Origin: Pseudomonas floridensis
Lineage (GTDB): Bacteria > Pseudomonadota > Gammaproteobacteria > Pseudomonadales > Pseudomonadaceae
Assembly: GCF_002087235.1 (NCBI RefSeq)
Contig: NZ_MUIO01000110.1
Location: forward strand, 1-51,757
Direction of reading: 5' to 3'
Length of the DNA stretch: 51,757 nt
The position numbers were made by a program, and so were the translations under genes. Below are positions 18,103 to 27,150 of the stretch, one piece after another. The first letter of the stretch is position 1, and every line of letters starts with the position of its first letter. A model generated the notes under the pieces. It was given only the letters and a program-made list of their open reading frames with translations. It did not search any database and was not told where the DNA came from.

Positions 18103-19109
18103 CCGAGGCCTTGAGCGAGTTTCTCGACTGGCGCAAACACGGCTACGCCGATACGCGTGCGCTGGGCGAGTGCTTGCAGGCCGTGGTCAACGAAGGGTTC
18201 GACCAGATCCCTCTGCCTGCCAGCGGCCAGACGCTTGAGCGCTGGCAGGCACTGGCCTGCGTTGCAGGCCATGATCTGGGGTTATGCAAGCTGTACGAGG
18301 GGCACACAGACGCCTTGGCGATCATGGCGGAACTGAGTGCCCCGCCCCCCGAACAATTCAGTACCTGGGGCATGTGGGCGGCAGAGCCACCACAGGCCCG
18401 GGTCAATCTCAGCGGTGACGGCGACACGCTTCGGCTCAACGGCCGCAAGGCCTGGTGCTCGGGCGCGTCTGCGCTCAGTCATGCGCTGATCACCGTATGG
18501 GACGAAGAACAACGCCAGCAACTGGTGGCGGTGCCATTAAACCAGCCGGGCGTGCAGATCAGCACCGACGGCTGGCGTGCGGTTGGCATGGGCGCGACCG
18601 GCAGTGTCGACGTGCTGTTCGATCAGGCGGTCGGACAGCGCATTGGCGCGCCCGGCGATTACCTGGGCCGGCCTGGCTTCTGGCAAGGCGGTATCGGTAT
18701 CGCGGCGTGCTGGTATGGTGCGTCCCGAGCCCTTGCCCAGCGGTTGCTGCAACAGGCCGGCAAGCGTGAAGAGCCGCATGCATTGGCTCATCTGGGCGGC
18801 GTCGACACCGCACTGTATGGTGCAGCCTGTGTGTTGCGTGATGCAGCGGGTCAACTGGACGCTGCTCCCTTCGACAACGCCGAGCTGTTGGCCAGACGCT
18901 GCCGGGCATTGATCGAAGCCTGCTCCGAGCAAGTGATCCAGCATGTCGGCCGCGCACTCGGCGCAGGGCCGTATTGCAAGGACGCCCATTTCGCCCGTCT
19001 GATCGCGGATCTGCCGGTGTTTCTGCGCCAAAGCCACGCCGAGCAGGATCTGGCAGCATTGGGTCTTCATGTCAGCAGCCAGTCGCTCAGCGGGGCGTGG
19101 TCATTATGA
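18099..19109 (+). CDS. Acyl-CoA dehydrogenase-like flavoprotein
   Basis: The 336-residue protein resembles acyl-CoA dehydrogenases. The central beta-domain segment is RVNLSGDGDTLRLNGRKAWCSGA, with WRAVGMGATGSVDVLFD further on, which is the usual FAD-binding region. A helical C-terminal domain follows. It is shorter than the standard 380-residue enzyme, mostly at the N-terminus, and I cannot place the catalytic Glu. The substrate may therefore be an acyl-carrier or a non-CoA compound. It starts inside the glgX stop and its own stop overlaps the PIG-L start (ATGA both times). It is the first gene of a four-gene unit of unknown product. Confidence 0.75.
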   Translation: MTEALSEFLDWRKHGYADTRALGECLQAVVNEGFDQIPLPASGQTLERWQALACVAGHDLGLCKLYEGHTDALAIMAELSAPPPEQFSTWGMWAAEPPQARVNLSGDGDTLRLNGRKAWCSGASALSHALITVWDEEQRQQLVAVPLNQPGVQISTDGWRAVGMGATGSVDVLFDQAVGQRIGAPGDYLGRPGFWQGGIGIAACWYGASRALAQRLLQQAGKREEPHALAHLGGVDTALYGAACVLRDAAGQLDAAPFDNAELLARRCRALIEACSEQVIQHVGRALGAGPYCKDAHFARLIADLPVFLRQSHAEQDLAALGLHVSSQSLSGAWSL

Positions 19110-19879
19110 GTGAAGGCTTTGTCGTCAACGAAGACGAATCCGGCCGTGGCACACCGCTACAGGCCTGGAACGCCTCGAAAAAGCTCGGCGCCGTGGCAGC
19201 GATTACCGCTGACCTGCTGGTGCCGCCCAATTGCAGAGCCGTGATCATTGCGCCGCACCCGGATGACGAAGTCTTGGGCTGTGGCGGACTGATGCGTCAA
19301 CTGGCGCAACTGGAGCGCGAAATTCTACTTATCTCGGTTACTGACGGCACGGCCAGCCATCCGGGCTCGACCCTGTGGCCGGTCCAGCGCTTGAGCGTAA
19401 TTCGCCCGCAGGAAAGCGCCGATGCACTGAACCGGCTGGACATCCCGCTGGAGCGTCTCGAATGGCTCCGCGCAGGCCTGCAGGATGGCGGCGTTGCCGC
19501 TGACGAAGAGGCGCTGGTTGTGTTGCTGGAGCAGCACCTGTGCGCCACTGATGTGGTGTTCGCCACCTGGTCGCGCGACGGGCATGGTGATCACGAGGCC
19601 GTGGGCCGTGCCGCTGCAAAAGCCTGTCAACACACCTCGGCTCAACTTCACGAAGTACCGGTCTGGGCCTGGCACTGGGCTGATCCTGAAGACGAGCGCC
19701 TGCCTTGGGACCGTGCGCGCAAAGTGCTGCTCGACCCGGAAACCATCGCCCGCAAGCGTGACGCTGCCCATGCCTTCGCCAGCCAGTTACAGGGCGATCC
19801 CGGAATCGGACTGTCGCCAGTGCTGCCCGCCGGCGTGCTCGAACGTCTGTTGCAACCTTTTGAAGTGGTGTTCATATGA
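19106..19879 (+). CDS. PIG-L family deacetylase
   Basis: The 257-residue zinc-dependent N-deacetylase-like protein has the family motif PHPDDEVLGCGG at 50-61 (His51, Asp53, Asp54: metal and catalytic residues). The second metal motif is DGHGDHEAVG near 170. PIG-L enzymes remove acetyl groups from N-acetylglucosaminyl conjugates, as in GPI precursors, mycothiol and bacillithiol. The ATG at 19106 was chosen because it overlaps the previous stop as ATGA; the frame also extends upstream without a better start. The next gene begins within its stop. Confidence 0.88.
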   Translation: MSEGFVVNEDESGRGTPLQAWNASKKLGAVAAITADLLVPPNCRAVIIAPHPDDEVLGCGGLMRQLAQLEREILLISVTDGTASHPGSTLWPVQRLSVIRPQESADALNRLDIPLERLEWLRAGLQDGGVAADEEALVVLLEQHLCATDVVFATWSRDGHGDHEAVGRAAAKACQHTSAQLHEVPVWAWHWADPEDERLPWDRARKVLLDPETIARKRDAAHAFASQLQGDPGIGLSPVLPAGVLERLLQPFEVVFI

Positions 19880-20499
19880 GCGTGGCCGACAGCTATTTCG
19901 ACGCGCTTTTCCGCCACGACAGCGACCCGTGGGCATTCAAGCAGCGCTGGTATGAACGACGCAAGCGGGCGCTGTGCATGGCCGCTTTGCCCCGTGAGCG
20001 CTACTCATCGATCTTCGAACCGGGCTGTGCCAACGGAGAACTGAGTGCCGAACTGGCCAGCCGTTGCGAGCACCTGCTGTGCTGCGACACCTCACAACGC
20101 GCCGTTGAACTGGCACGCGAACGCTTGGGCGAGTTTAGCCACGTCAGCGTGGTGCAGGCACGCCTGCCACAGCAATGGCCTGCCGGTCAGTTCGACCTGA
20201 TTGTGCTCAGCGAACTGGGTTATTACCTGGACCTGGAAGATCTGCACCGCTGGATCGACTGCGCCCTCAAGGCGCTATCTCCGGACGGGCAACTGCTCGC
20301 CTGCCATTGGCGACCCGATATAGAGGAGTGCCCACTGACCGCTCAACGTGTTCACGACGTCCTCACTGAGCGGCTTTCGATGCACCGGCTTTTTAGTCAT
20401 CACGAACAGGATTTCCTGCTGGACCTGTGGAGCCGTGATGGAAGATCTGTGGCTGAACAGGAGTTCTGGGATGATCGGCATTCTGATACCGGTTCATAA
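19876..20499 (+). CDS. SAM-dependent methyltransferase, NodS-like
   Basis: The 207-residue class I methyltransferase has motif I EPGCANGELSAEL (48-60) and an acidic residue after strand 2 (LLCCDTSQRAVELAR). The strand-4 segment is FDLIVLSELGYYLD. The N-terminal SYFDALFRHDSDPWAFKQRW resembles NodS-family N-methyltransferases, which methylate amino groups on sugar backbones. That fits the deacetylase just upstream, which would expose such an amine. It is coupled on both sides: ATGA with the deacetylase, and a 29-base overlap with the glycosyltransferase. The substrate is not known. Confidence 0.82.
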   Translation: MSVADSYFDALFRHDSDPWAFKQRWYERRKRALCMAALPRERYSSIFEPGCANGELSAELASRCEHLLCCDTSQRAVELARERLGEFSHVSVVQARLPQQWPAGQFDLIVLSELGYYLDLEDLHRWIDCALKALSPDGQLLACHWRPDIEECPLTAQRVHDVLTERLSMHRLFSHHEQDFLLDLWSRDGRSVAEQEFWDDRHSDTGS

Positions 20500-21124
20500 C
20501 GAAGAGCGGTTGCTGGACCTGTGTCTGGAAACGGTGCTACTGGCGGCTGCGCACCCTGCGCTGAACGGCGAGCCGGTCGAGGTATTGGTGGTGCTCGACA
20601 GTTGCACGGACCGATCCGCGGACATCGCCCGCTTCTATGGCGTCACGACTCTGGACGTGGAGGCACGCAATGTCGGCCAGGCCCGCGCCCTGGGCGCTGC
20701 CTGGCTGCTCGACCGAGGGGCACGCTGGCTGGCCTGCACCGACGGTGACAGCAGCGTGGCCTGCGACTGGCTCGCCGAACAACTGGCACTGGACGCCGAT
20801 GCGGTCTGCGGGACGGTGACTCCCGGCGCCTGGAGTCAGGAGATCTCCATTGCGGCGCAGACCGCCTACAACAAGCATTACCAACATCGCGACGGGCATC
20901 GGCACATCCATGGCGCCAACCTGGGCATAAGCTCGATCGCGTACCTGCGCGCCGGGGGGTTTCCCGCACTGGCCTGCCATGAGGATGTGCATCTGGTTCG
21001 TCAGCTGGAATTGAGCGGTGCGCGCATTGCCTGGAGCTGCCGTCCGCGAGTCACTACCAGCACCCGTCTGGACTCCAAGGCCCGTGGCGGGTTTGGCGAC
21101 TACCTGCGCTCGCTCACCCCCTGA
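20471..21124 (+). CDS. Family 2 glycosyltransferase
   Basis: The 217-residue GT-A-fold protein begins MIGILIPVHNEERLL, a typical first strand of GT2 enzymes. The first acidic motif is VVLDSCTDRS and the metal-binding DxD equivalent is CTDGDSS. HGANLGISS and CHEDVHLVRQLE form the acceptor and catalytic-base region. No membrane segment is visible, so it acts in the cytoplasm or on the inner membrane face. I chose the ATG at 20471 because the GT2 motif starts there; an upstream frame extension lies wholly inside the methyltransferase gene. It is the last gene of the rightward glgA-to-GT run. Confidence 0.85.
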   Translation: MIGILIPVHNEERLLDLCLETVLLAAAHPALNGEPVEVLVVLDSCTDRSADIARFYGVTTLDVEARNVGQARALGAAWLLDRGARWLACTDGDSSVACDWLAEQLALDADAVCGTVTPGAWSQEISIAAQTAYNKHYQHRDGHRHIHGANLGISSIAYLRAGGFPALACHEDVHLVRQLELSGARIAWSCRPRVTTSTRLDSKARGGFGDYLRSLTP

Positions 21125-21176
21125 TCGCCGCCCTACTGCTCAGACGCTGAAGCCGCGCAGGTAATGCAGCACCTGG

Positions 21177-22247
21177 TTAGCGATGATCGGCGGTCTGCAT
21201 ACCGGAATTATCCGAACCGAACGAGCCAAGCGTGCTGGTAAAGAAACGTACCGCTTCGGCGCTCAGCGTGCGATGGATGTCTTCCCGATCCACCCCGTCT
21301 CGGTCATTGCAGACCAGAGGCATGGCCGAACGCTGTTCATCGCTGCAAGGCGCCATGAACACGAAGTGCCCTGCCCCCGCCAGCAGTCTGTAATCCGGCG
21401 CATTGGGCAGCTTGCGCGCCAACGCCTCGGCATTTTTGTCCAGCGCCAGCAACTGGTCGTCATCGCCGGCATACATCAACACCGGTACATGCACGTCACC
21501 CAACGTATGTCGGCCGAACATCAGGCTCAGTGGCGCCATCAACATCAGTGCGCCGACGCGTGGATCGGCCTTGGCATGCAGGTCTTCACGGTCCGCGACC
21601 AGTTCGCCCTGCGTCTTGCAAGCGTCGCGGTCGGACGGCCGCTCCACGCAATACTGCCGCAGGCGTTTGAGTTCCGGCTGGGCGCCCGCCAGAATCAGCG
21701 CGGTTTCGCCCCCGGCCGAGTAACCGATGACGCCGACCTGACGCGCGCTGAGATAAGGCGCAAGCATGGGATCGGTCAGCGCGGCGCTGATAGCTTCGGA
21801 AATCTGCAGCGGTCGGCCGTAGAGGTTGCTCAAGCTGCCCAGTCGACTGTGGTCACGGTAATTGTCGCCGGGATGAACCACGGCAACGACCACAAAGCCC
21901 TGCCGGGCCAGCGAGGTCGCCAGGTCATGCAGCGCCAATGGCGTGCCGGTGTTGCCGTGAGAGAGCATCAATAACGGGAAACGTCCCAATGCAACAGGTA
22001 CATCCTCACCGGCTTCGACACGGTAGCCTTGGACGGTGCTCACCTGTTCGGATGCGGTGGAGGGATAAAAGGCGATCGCCTGCATCGGCTGGGAGTCCAG
22101 CGGATCGAGAAAACTCAGCTCATGAAAGCCTGCGCTCCATTCACTGCCAAGATGGGTGTCACCGGGCTGCAATTCATCTGCCTGGACGTGCACCGAAATC
22201 AGGCTATCCAGCAGAAAAACCAGCATCACTGCACAAAGACGTACCAT
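21177..22247 (-). CDS. Secreted alpha/beta hydrolase (dienelactone-hydrolase/PAF-acetylhydrolase-like)
   Basis: The 356-residue protein has a hydrophobic N-terminal signal (VRLCAVMLVFLLDSLISV) with likely cleavage after VQA. The oxyanion strand is LLMLSHGNTGTPL. The nucleophile elbow is GYSAGG, an acidic residue lies in MYAGDDDQL, and the catalytic His is in LLAGAGHFVF. Such enzymes cleave esters in the periplasm; the substrate cannot be inferred. The ATG at 22247 is preferred to the TTG at 22259. It stands alone and is convergent with the glycosyltransferase. Confidence 0.78.
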   Translation of the reverse strand: MVRLCAVMLVFLLDSLISVHVQADELQPGDTHLGSEWSAGFHELSFLDPLDSQPMQAIAFYPSTASEQVSTVQGYRVEAGEDVPVALGRFPLLMLSHGNTGTPLALHDLATSLARQGFVVVAVVHPGDNYRDHSRLGSLSNLYGRPLQISEAISAALTDPMLAPYLSARQVGVIGYSAGGETALILAGAQPELKRLRQYCVERPSDRDACKTQGELVADREDLHAKADPRVGALMLMAPLSLMFGRHTLGDVHVPVLMYAGDDDQLLALDKNAEALARKLPNAPDYRLLAGAGHFVFMAPCSDEQRSAMPLVCNDRDGVDREDIHRTLSAEAVRFFTSTLGSFGSDNSGMQTADHR

Positions 22248-22259
22248 GGCAAGGCCCAA

Positions 22260-22594
22260 CCTTTGCTAGTCCGGATATCTGCCGGACAGTCCATTCATGC
22301 GCTTGTGTCGAGCTTCATGCTCCAGCGCCCCGCTCTCACCAAGAATGAGAGTCTCTGCCTGGCAAATAGTGCATAAGCCGGGCCAGATATCGGTCCGAAA
22401 TATCCCGAGTGCCAACCGCTGCACAAAAAACCCGGCATGGCACAACCGGCAGACCTGCAGTGTACTGCCGCCGGAGCCGGTCTACCTGTAAGGAAGCTGT
22501 CAATTATTCATGGAATCGCGGACGCAAAAAAAACTTCAGGGCCATGCGCAAGACTATGCGCAGGCCGTGAAGTCGGTAGTCGAACAAGACGCCG
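22260..22594. other. Intergenic region of about 335 bp
   Basis: This stretch lies upstream of the alpha/beta hydrolase and downstream of azoR, both on the minus strand. It must hold the hydrolase promoter. I see no credible gene, strong terminator or recognised operator. An imperfect repeat of the word ATGCGCA occurs around 22543-22562. Confidence 0.4.
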
Positions 22595-23203
22595 TCAGGC
22601 AGCGAACAGGTTCTGCGCGATGTGCTGCTGAGCGGCAGCCATGGCGTTTGCGCGAGGCTCTTCACCGTAGGCAAGACCTTCGGCGCGCACGAACTGCAGA
22701 TCGGTAACGCCAATGAAGCCGAACATCAGCTTGAGGTACTCTTCGTGACCCACGCCGCTCGGTTGACCGGCGTGCAGGCCACCAGCCGTGGACGCAACGA
22801 TGATCTTCTTGTCGCCGCACAGGCCTTGCGGGCCGGCTTCTGTGTAGCGGAACGTACGACCGGCAATGGCAATGCGGTCGATCCAGGCCTTCAACTGAGT
22901 AGGAATGGTGAAGTTGTACATCGGCGCGCCGATCACAACGACATCGGCGTCCAGAAACTGCTGCAGGGTCGCTTCGTTGGCAGCGACTTCCTGCTGCTGA
23001 GCCGCGTCACGGCCTTCGACCGGGGTGCCGGCAGCGGCCAGGCTTGCAGGCGAGAAATGATCGAGCGCTTCGCTGGCCAGGTCGCGATAGGTCACCTGGC
23101 TGTCGCCGTGAGCAGCCTGATAGGCTTCGACAATGCTGCGGCTGAGCTGACGCGACGCGGAGTGGTCACCAAGAATGCTGGAATCGATGTGCAGAATATT
23201 CAT
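22595..23203 (-). CDS. azoR: FMN-dependent NADH-azoreductase
   Basis: The 202-residue flavodoxin-fold enzyme matches AzoR (formerly AcpD). The N-terminal MNILHIDSSILGDHSASRQLS is the FMN phosphate-binding loop. APMYNFTIPTQLKAWIDRI is the classic flavin-contacting segment, and STAGGLHAG lies near residue 140. It reduces azo dyes and quinones by two-electron transfer from NADH. A strong ribosome site (TTGGGAGG) precedes the ATG. The LysR regulator lies immediately upstream in the same direction and is a likely controller. Confidence 0.93.
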   Translation of the reverse strand: MNILHIDSSILGDHSASRQLSRSIVEAYQAAHGDSQVTYRDLASEALDHFSPASLAAAGTPVEGRDAAQQQEVAANEATLQQFLDADVVVIGAPMYNFTIPTQLKAWIDRIAIAGRTFRYTEAGPQGLCGDKKIIVASTAGGLHAGQPSGVGHEEYLKLMFGFIGVTDLQFVRAEGLAYGEEPRANAMAAAQQHIAQNLFAA

Positions 23204-23276
23204 AACGGGCCTCCCAAGTGAAATCGCCCTTGGGCGATCGAGTGGGGTGCATCCTACCGGTGTTCATGCGCGCTGA

Positions 23277-24236
23277 TTAGTCGCCCTGAATGTGATAGTT
23301 CGTTCTATCCAGGGAACAATAGATCGATTCGGGATTGTGATTCAGCTCCCTGAAGGAGGTTTCTAAGGCATCCAGCATTGCCCTGATCGCCGGAAGCAGC
23401 CCGCGACGCGAGGCGAAGGCCGCGTGAATCACCCCGCATTTGGGCCGGTGAGCGTCGAACAACTCCACCAGGCGTCCCTGCTGCAAGGCGCTGCGCACCA
23501 GAATTTCCGGCAACTGAGCAATGCCGACACCTTGCAGCGCACCTTGCAGAATGGCATCCAGATCGGCACAGACCAGTCGCGGGACATGGCGCACTTCCAC
23601 GTAGCGGCCCGGCCCGTTTTCCAGCAGCCAGCGATGGTTGGGCGTGGCCGACGTCAAGTCCAGACTGGGCAGACTCGCCAGATCGTCGAAAGAAGCACGG
23701 GTGGAAATCTGCGCGGCGAGGTCGGGATGCGCCACCAGGCGCTGTGCGCTGTAACCCAGATTCTTGATCACCAGCCCTTCGTCTTCCAACGGCGGAAAAC
23801 GCACGCGCAGCGCGATGTCGATGTTTTCGGAAAGGGGATCGACACGCCGGTTGGTGCTTTCGATATAGACCTGCACCTTGGGGTGCGCGGCCATGAACCT
23901 GGCGACGGTCTCGTTGACGCCCATCGCGCCCATGGCCGGCGGGCAACTGAGTGTGATGCGTCCCTGGGGTTCGGATCTGGAACGCTGAATGGCTTCCTCG
24001 GCCGCTTCGGCCTCGACCAGCATCGCCACACAGTGCCCGTAGTAATCACGCCCGCTTTCCGTCACCGCGAATTTGCGGGTGGAACGCTGAATGAGCCTGA
24101 CGCCCAGACGCTCCTCGAGCCCGGCAATGCGACGGCTGAGTTTTGACTTGGGAACGCCCAGTTTGCGACCGGCAGGCGCGAAGCCTCGGCATTCGACCAC
24201 TTGGACGAAATAAAACAGATCATTGAGATCGAACAC
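23277..24236 (-). CDS. LysR family transcriptional regulator
   Basis: The 319-residue regulator has an N-terminal winged helix-turn-helix (FDLNDLFYFVQVVECRGFAP, then KLSRRIAGLEERLGVRLIQR). An effector-binding domain of the CrgA/YafC type follows. The start codon is GTG at 24236 with a GAGGTGG ribosome site in front. It lies 73 bases upstream of azoR on the same strand, so control of azoR in response to quinones or electrophiles is plausible. Effector and targets are not visible in the sequence. Confidence 0.9.
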   Translation of the reverse strand: MFDLNDLFYFVQVVECRGFAPAGRKLGVPKSKLSRRIAGLEERLGVRLIQRSTRKFAVTESGRDYYGHCVAMLVEAEAAEEAIQRSRSEPQGRITLSCPPAMGAMGVNETVARFMAAHPKVQVYIESTNRRVDPLSENIDIALRVRFPPLEDEGLVIKNLGYSAQRLVAHPDLAAQISTRASFDDLASLPSLDLTSATPNHRWLLENGPGRYVEVRHVPRLVCADLDAILQGALQGVGIAQLPEILVRSALQQGRLVELFDAHRPKCGVIHAAFASRRGLLPAIRAMLDALETSFRELNHNPESIYCSLDRTNYHIQGD

Positions 24237-24378
24237 CGGCCACCTCGCACACTCAGAGCGCGCGATTATGGCAGTGCGGCGGCACGCATCTCAACACAGG
24301 CATGCGCAACGCAAGGCGGCGACGGTGCCTTGCGCTCATCCAGTTCAGAGTCCGGCGTTGACAGTCGGTGATCAGTCG

Positions 24379-25173
24379 TCAATGTGCAGCGGTGAGAAAT
24401 GCCAGTACTGGCGCTGTGAATGCATCACTCGCCTCGACACTGGACAGGTGTGCTGCGTGAAGCTCAACCATCTGTGCGCCAGCGATGCGTTCGAGCATGA
24501 AACGTCCGTCCGCTGGCGTAGTCACCGCATCCTCGCTGCCGCACACCACCAGAACCGGCAGCGTGATGGAGCTGATCTGTTCACGGAAATCCGCATCACG
24601 CACCGCTGCGCAATTGGCGGCGTAGCCTTGCGGCGAAGTCTGCGCCAGCATGCTGACAACCGTGTCCACCGTCGCAGGCGCGGCAACCGCAAACGATGGC
24701 GTGAACCAGCGAGCAATCGAGGCATCACGCAGCGCGACCATCGCGGCCTTACCGTCACGCTGCACGGTTTCGATGCGCGGATTCCAGACATCGGGATTGC
24801 CGATCTTAGCGGCGGTGTTGCACAGCACCACACGTTGCAGACGCTGCGGCGCATGGATCGCCAGCCACTGGCCAATCAGACCGCCCATGGACAGCCCGCA
24901 GAAAGACACTCTGTCCAGCCCTAGCGCGGCCAGCAACGCCAACACGTCCCGGCCATTCTGCTCGATGCTGTATGGGCCTTCGCTGATCAGCGACTGGCCA
25001 TGCCCGCGAGTGTCGTAGCGCAGCACCCTGAAATGCCGGATCAGCGCCGGAACCTGGTTATCCCACATGTGCAGGTCGGTGCCCAGCGAGTTGGACAGCA
25101 CCAACACCGGCGCGTCCTGCGGGCCTTCGAGCTGGTAATTCAAGTGACCATCGGCAAGTTGCACGGCAGGCAT
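24379..25173 (-). CDS. pcaD: 3-oxoadipate enol-lactonase-like alpha/beta hydrolase
   Basis: The 264-residue cytoplasmic hydrolase matches PcaD, which opens beta-ketoadipate enol-lactone to 3-oxoadipate in protocatechuate breakdown. The nucleophile motif is FCGLSMGGLIGQWLA, the acid lies in VVCGSEDAVTTP and the His in ELHAAHLSSVE. Length equals the family norm (about 263). The ATG at 25173 has a CTGGAGCTT ribosome site and replaces a longer frame. No other pca gene is adjacent, so either it is a scattered pathway member or a paralogue with another lactone substrate. Confidence 0.75.
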   Translation of the reverse strand: MPAVQLADGHLNYQLEGPQDAPVLVLSNSLGTDLHMWDNQVPALIRHFRVLRYDTRGHGQSLISEGPYSIEQNGRDVLALLAALGLDRVSFCGLSMGGLIGQWLAIHAPQRLQRVVLCNTAAKIGNPDVWNPRIETVQRDGKAAMVALRDASIARWFTPSFAVAAPATVDTVVSMLAQTSPQGYAANCAAVRDADFREQISSITLPVLVVCGSEDAVTTPADGRFMLERIAGAQMVELHAAHLSSVEASDAFTAPVLAFLTAAH

Positions 25174-25301
25174 CGCAAGCTCCAGAGAAAGCAAAAGCTG
25201 AACACTAATCAGTGTCGAGGCGTCATACAATCCGCTGATCGATTATCCGTGCGGCTATCGAACACCTTACCCGTCGGCCACCCCGCTGCGAGGAGCGCAC
25301 C

Positions 25302-25646
25302 ATGCGAACCGAAGACATCGCCACCTTCTGCCTGGACCTGCCAGGCGCCCGCGAAGACTACAAATGGGGCGGGATACGCGTGTTTTCCATCGCCGGCAAC
25401 AAGATGTTCGCAGTCATGGATCTGGTCGGCCAGGGCCTGTCTTTCAAGGTTCACCCCGACCTGTTCCTGGGCTACGTGGACCGCCCCGGCATCCGTCCCG
25501 CGCCTTATCTGGCACGCGCACACTGGATCAGCGTGCCCGAACCCCACGCCCTGAGCGACGACGAGATCCGTGATTTGCTGACCCGCTCGCATCAACTGGT
25601 GGTCGCCAAATTGCCCAAGCGGCAACAGATCGCGTTGAAGCTATAA
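25302..25646 (+). CDS. MmcQ/YjbR family protein
   Basis: The 114-residue protein has the CyaY-like double-wing fold of the YjbR family. Recognisable segments are CLDLPGAREDYKWGGIRVF near the start, KMFAVMDLVGQGLSFKVHP in the middle and LARAHWISVPEPHALSDDEI near the end. The ribosome site GAGGAGCG is strong. YjbR proteins are sometimes called DNA-binding, but a precise role is not established. Its stop overlaps the convergent DUF1294 gene by a few bases. Confidence 0.85.
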   Translation: MRTEDIATFCLDLPGAREDYKWGGIRVFSIAGNKMFAVMDLVGQGLSFKVHPDLFLGYVDRPGIRPAPYLARAHWISVPEPHALSDDEIRDLLTRSHQLVVAKLPKRQQIALKL

Positions 25647-26081
25647 CGGCAGGGGCAGCAGTTGCCACAGACGGCGGCCGAGAAACAGCCAGTCGATCCA
25701 CAACGCCTGATGAACCAGCACGATCAGCCAGAAAACGATCTGAAACGATACTTTGCGGGTCTTGTGACGAAACACCTGTTGCGCCAACAACGCCCCCGGC
25801 CATCCGCCCAGCAACTCGGTGGCATGCAGTACGTTTTCCGGCGTGCGCTGGCCGCCCTTTCCAGCCTGCAGCTTGTCGTGTCTATAGAGCAGGAACGCCA
25901 CCAGGCTCATCATCAGCATCGCCAGCGCCGGAATCAGCACGCCTTGCCTGACCCACAATCCTGCCAATCCGTACACCGGCAGCGCGCACAACAGCAACAG
26001 GATGAACAACTTGAGGCGCAACGCCTGAACGGGTGCCTTGCGCTGCCGGGCAGGTGGCCGTGCTTCTCGTGTCGAGGTCAT
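25641..26081 (-). CDS. DUF1294 integral membrane protein
   Basis: The 146-residue protein starts with a basic cytoplasmic segment (REARPPARQRK). Three hydrophobic helices are then visible: about 24-42, 50-66 and 110-130. The conserved DUF1294 core is FLLYRHDKLQAGKGGQRTPE followed by LHATELLGGWPGALLAQ and FRHKTRKVSFQ. The family has no assigned function. It overlaps the end of uppP (ATGA), so both come from one transcript. Confidence 0.85.
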   Translation of the reverse strand: MTSTREARPPARQRKAPVQALRLKLFILLLLCALPVYGLAGLWVRQGVLIPALAMLMMSLVAFLLYRHDKLQAGKGGQRTPENVLHATELLGGWPGALLAQQVFRHKTRKVSFQIVFWLIVLVHQALWIDWLFLGRRLWQLLPLPL

Positions 26082-26911
26082 GCCTTGGCCGACGCCCAGT
26101 CGATCCAGCCGAACTGCCAGGTCGCCAGAATCAGCAGGCCGAAGGCGATCCGATACCAGGCGAAGACCGCATAACTGTGGGTGGCGATGAACTTGAGCAG
26201 GCCACGTACCGCAATCATCGCGAAGATGAACGAGGTGACGAAGCCGATCGCGAACACCGCGAAGTCATCCGGACGGAACAGGTCGCGGTATTTGTAACCG
26301 GAGTAGACCGCTGCACCGACCATGGTCGGCATGGCCAGGAAAAACGAAAACTCGGTGGCGGCCTTGCGCGACAGGCCGAACAGCAAACCGCCGATGATCG
26401 TCGAACCTGACCGCGACGTACCGGGAATCATCGCCAGGCACTGCACCAGACCGACTTTGAGTGCATCGCTCCACGTCATGTCATCGACCGTTTCGGCACG
26501 CACCACATGCTGGCGGCGTTCGGCCCACAGCATGATCACGCCGCCGATGACCAGCGCGGTGGCCACCGTGATGGGGTTGAACAGGTAGTGATGAATCAGA
26601 TCGGCAAAAATCACCCCGAGCACCACCGCCGGAAGAAACGCGATCAGCAGGTTGATCGTGAAACGCTGCGCCTGCTGCTCCTTCGGCAAGCCCACGACCA
26701 CGTCCAGAATCTTGCGGCGGAATTCCCAGACCACCGCGAGGATGGCGCCGAGCTGAATGATGATGTTGAACGCCATGGCCCGCTCGCCCCCGAAGTCGAT
26801 CAGGTCGGCGACAATGATCTGGTGACCCGTGCTCGAAATCGGCAAAAACTCCGTCAGTCCCTCTACAACACCCAATATCAACGCCTGAGCCGCGGTCCAA
26901 AGATCCATCAT
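26078..26911 (-). CDS. uppP: Undecaprenyl-diphosphatase
   Basis: The 277-residue inner-membrane enzyme (BacA type) recycles undecaprenyl diphosphate to the monophosphate carrier used for peptidoglycan and O-antigen synthesis. Its two active-site motifs are EGLTEFLPISSTGH near residue 17 and PGTSRSGSTIIGG near 160, both facing the periplasm. Multiple hydrophobic helices cover the remainder. Length matches the family (about 270). Over-expression in other bacteria gives bacitracin resistance. Confidence 0.96.
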   Translation of the reverse strand: MMDLWTAAQALILGVVEGLTEFLPISSTGHQIIVADLIDFGGERAMAFNIIIQLGAILAVVWEFRRKILDVVVGLPKEQQAQRFTINLLIAFLPAVVLGVIFADLIHHYLFNPITVATALVIGGVIMLWAERRQHVVRAETVDDMTWSDALKVGLVQCLAMIPGTSRSGSTIIGGLLFGLSRKAATEFSFFLAMPTMVGAAVYSGYKYRDLFRPDDFAVFAIGFVTSFIFAMIAVRGLLKFIATHSYAVFAWYRIAFGLLILATWQFGWIDWASAKA

Positions 26912-27150
26912 TCCCCCAATGCAGCGATGCCCATGGCTCGCTTGTTAGTGTTATCGGTAAAAAATGCCTGCCACTATGCCGCCGTGCGCCTGAACGAAGC
27001 TTGAAGAAGCGCTGCAAAAACGCCAAATGCTAGCAGACCTTTCAACGCAAAGCCTCTGGCCTGTATCACGTTGCTATCAGATGCTCCACGTTGCGCCCAT
27101 AAACGCTTACAATCGCCGCCCCTGAACACCTCACACCCCAAGGAGCCGCC

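Noticed and set aside
21138..21176. Minus-strand tail reading NQVLHYLRGFSV just past the hydrolase stop
   Set aside because: Protein-like but only a dozen codons, in another frame and without a start; too short to claim a gene remnant or a frameshifted hydrolase end.
26912..27150. Possible NAD-type riboswitch or NrtR site before pnuC
   Set aside because: No recognisable aptamer core or palindrome could be identified by eye.
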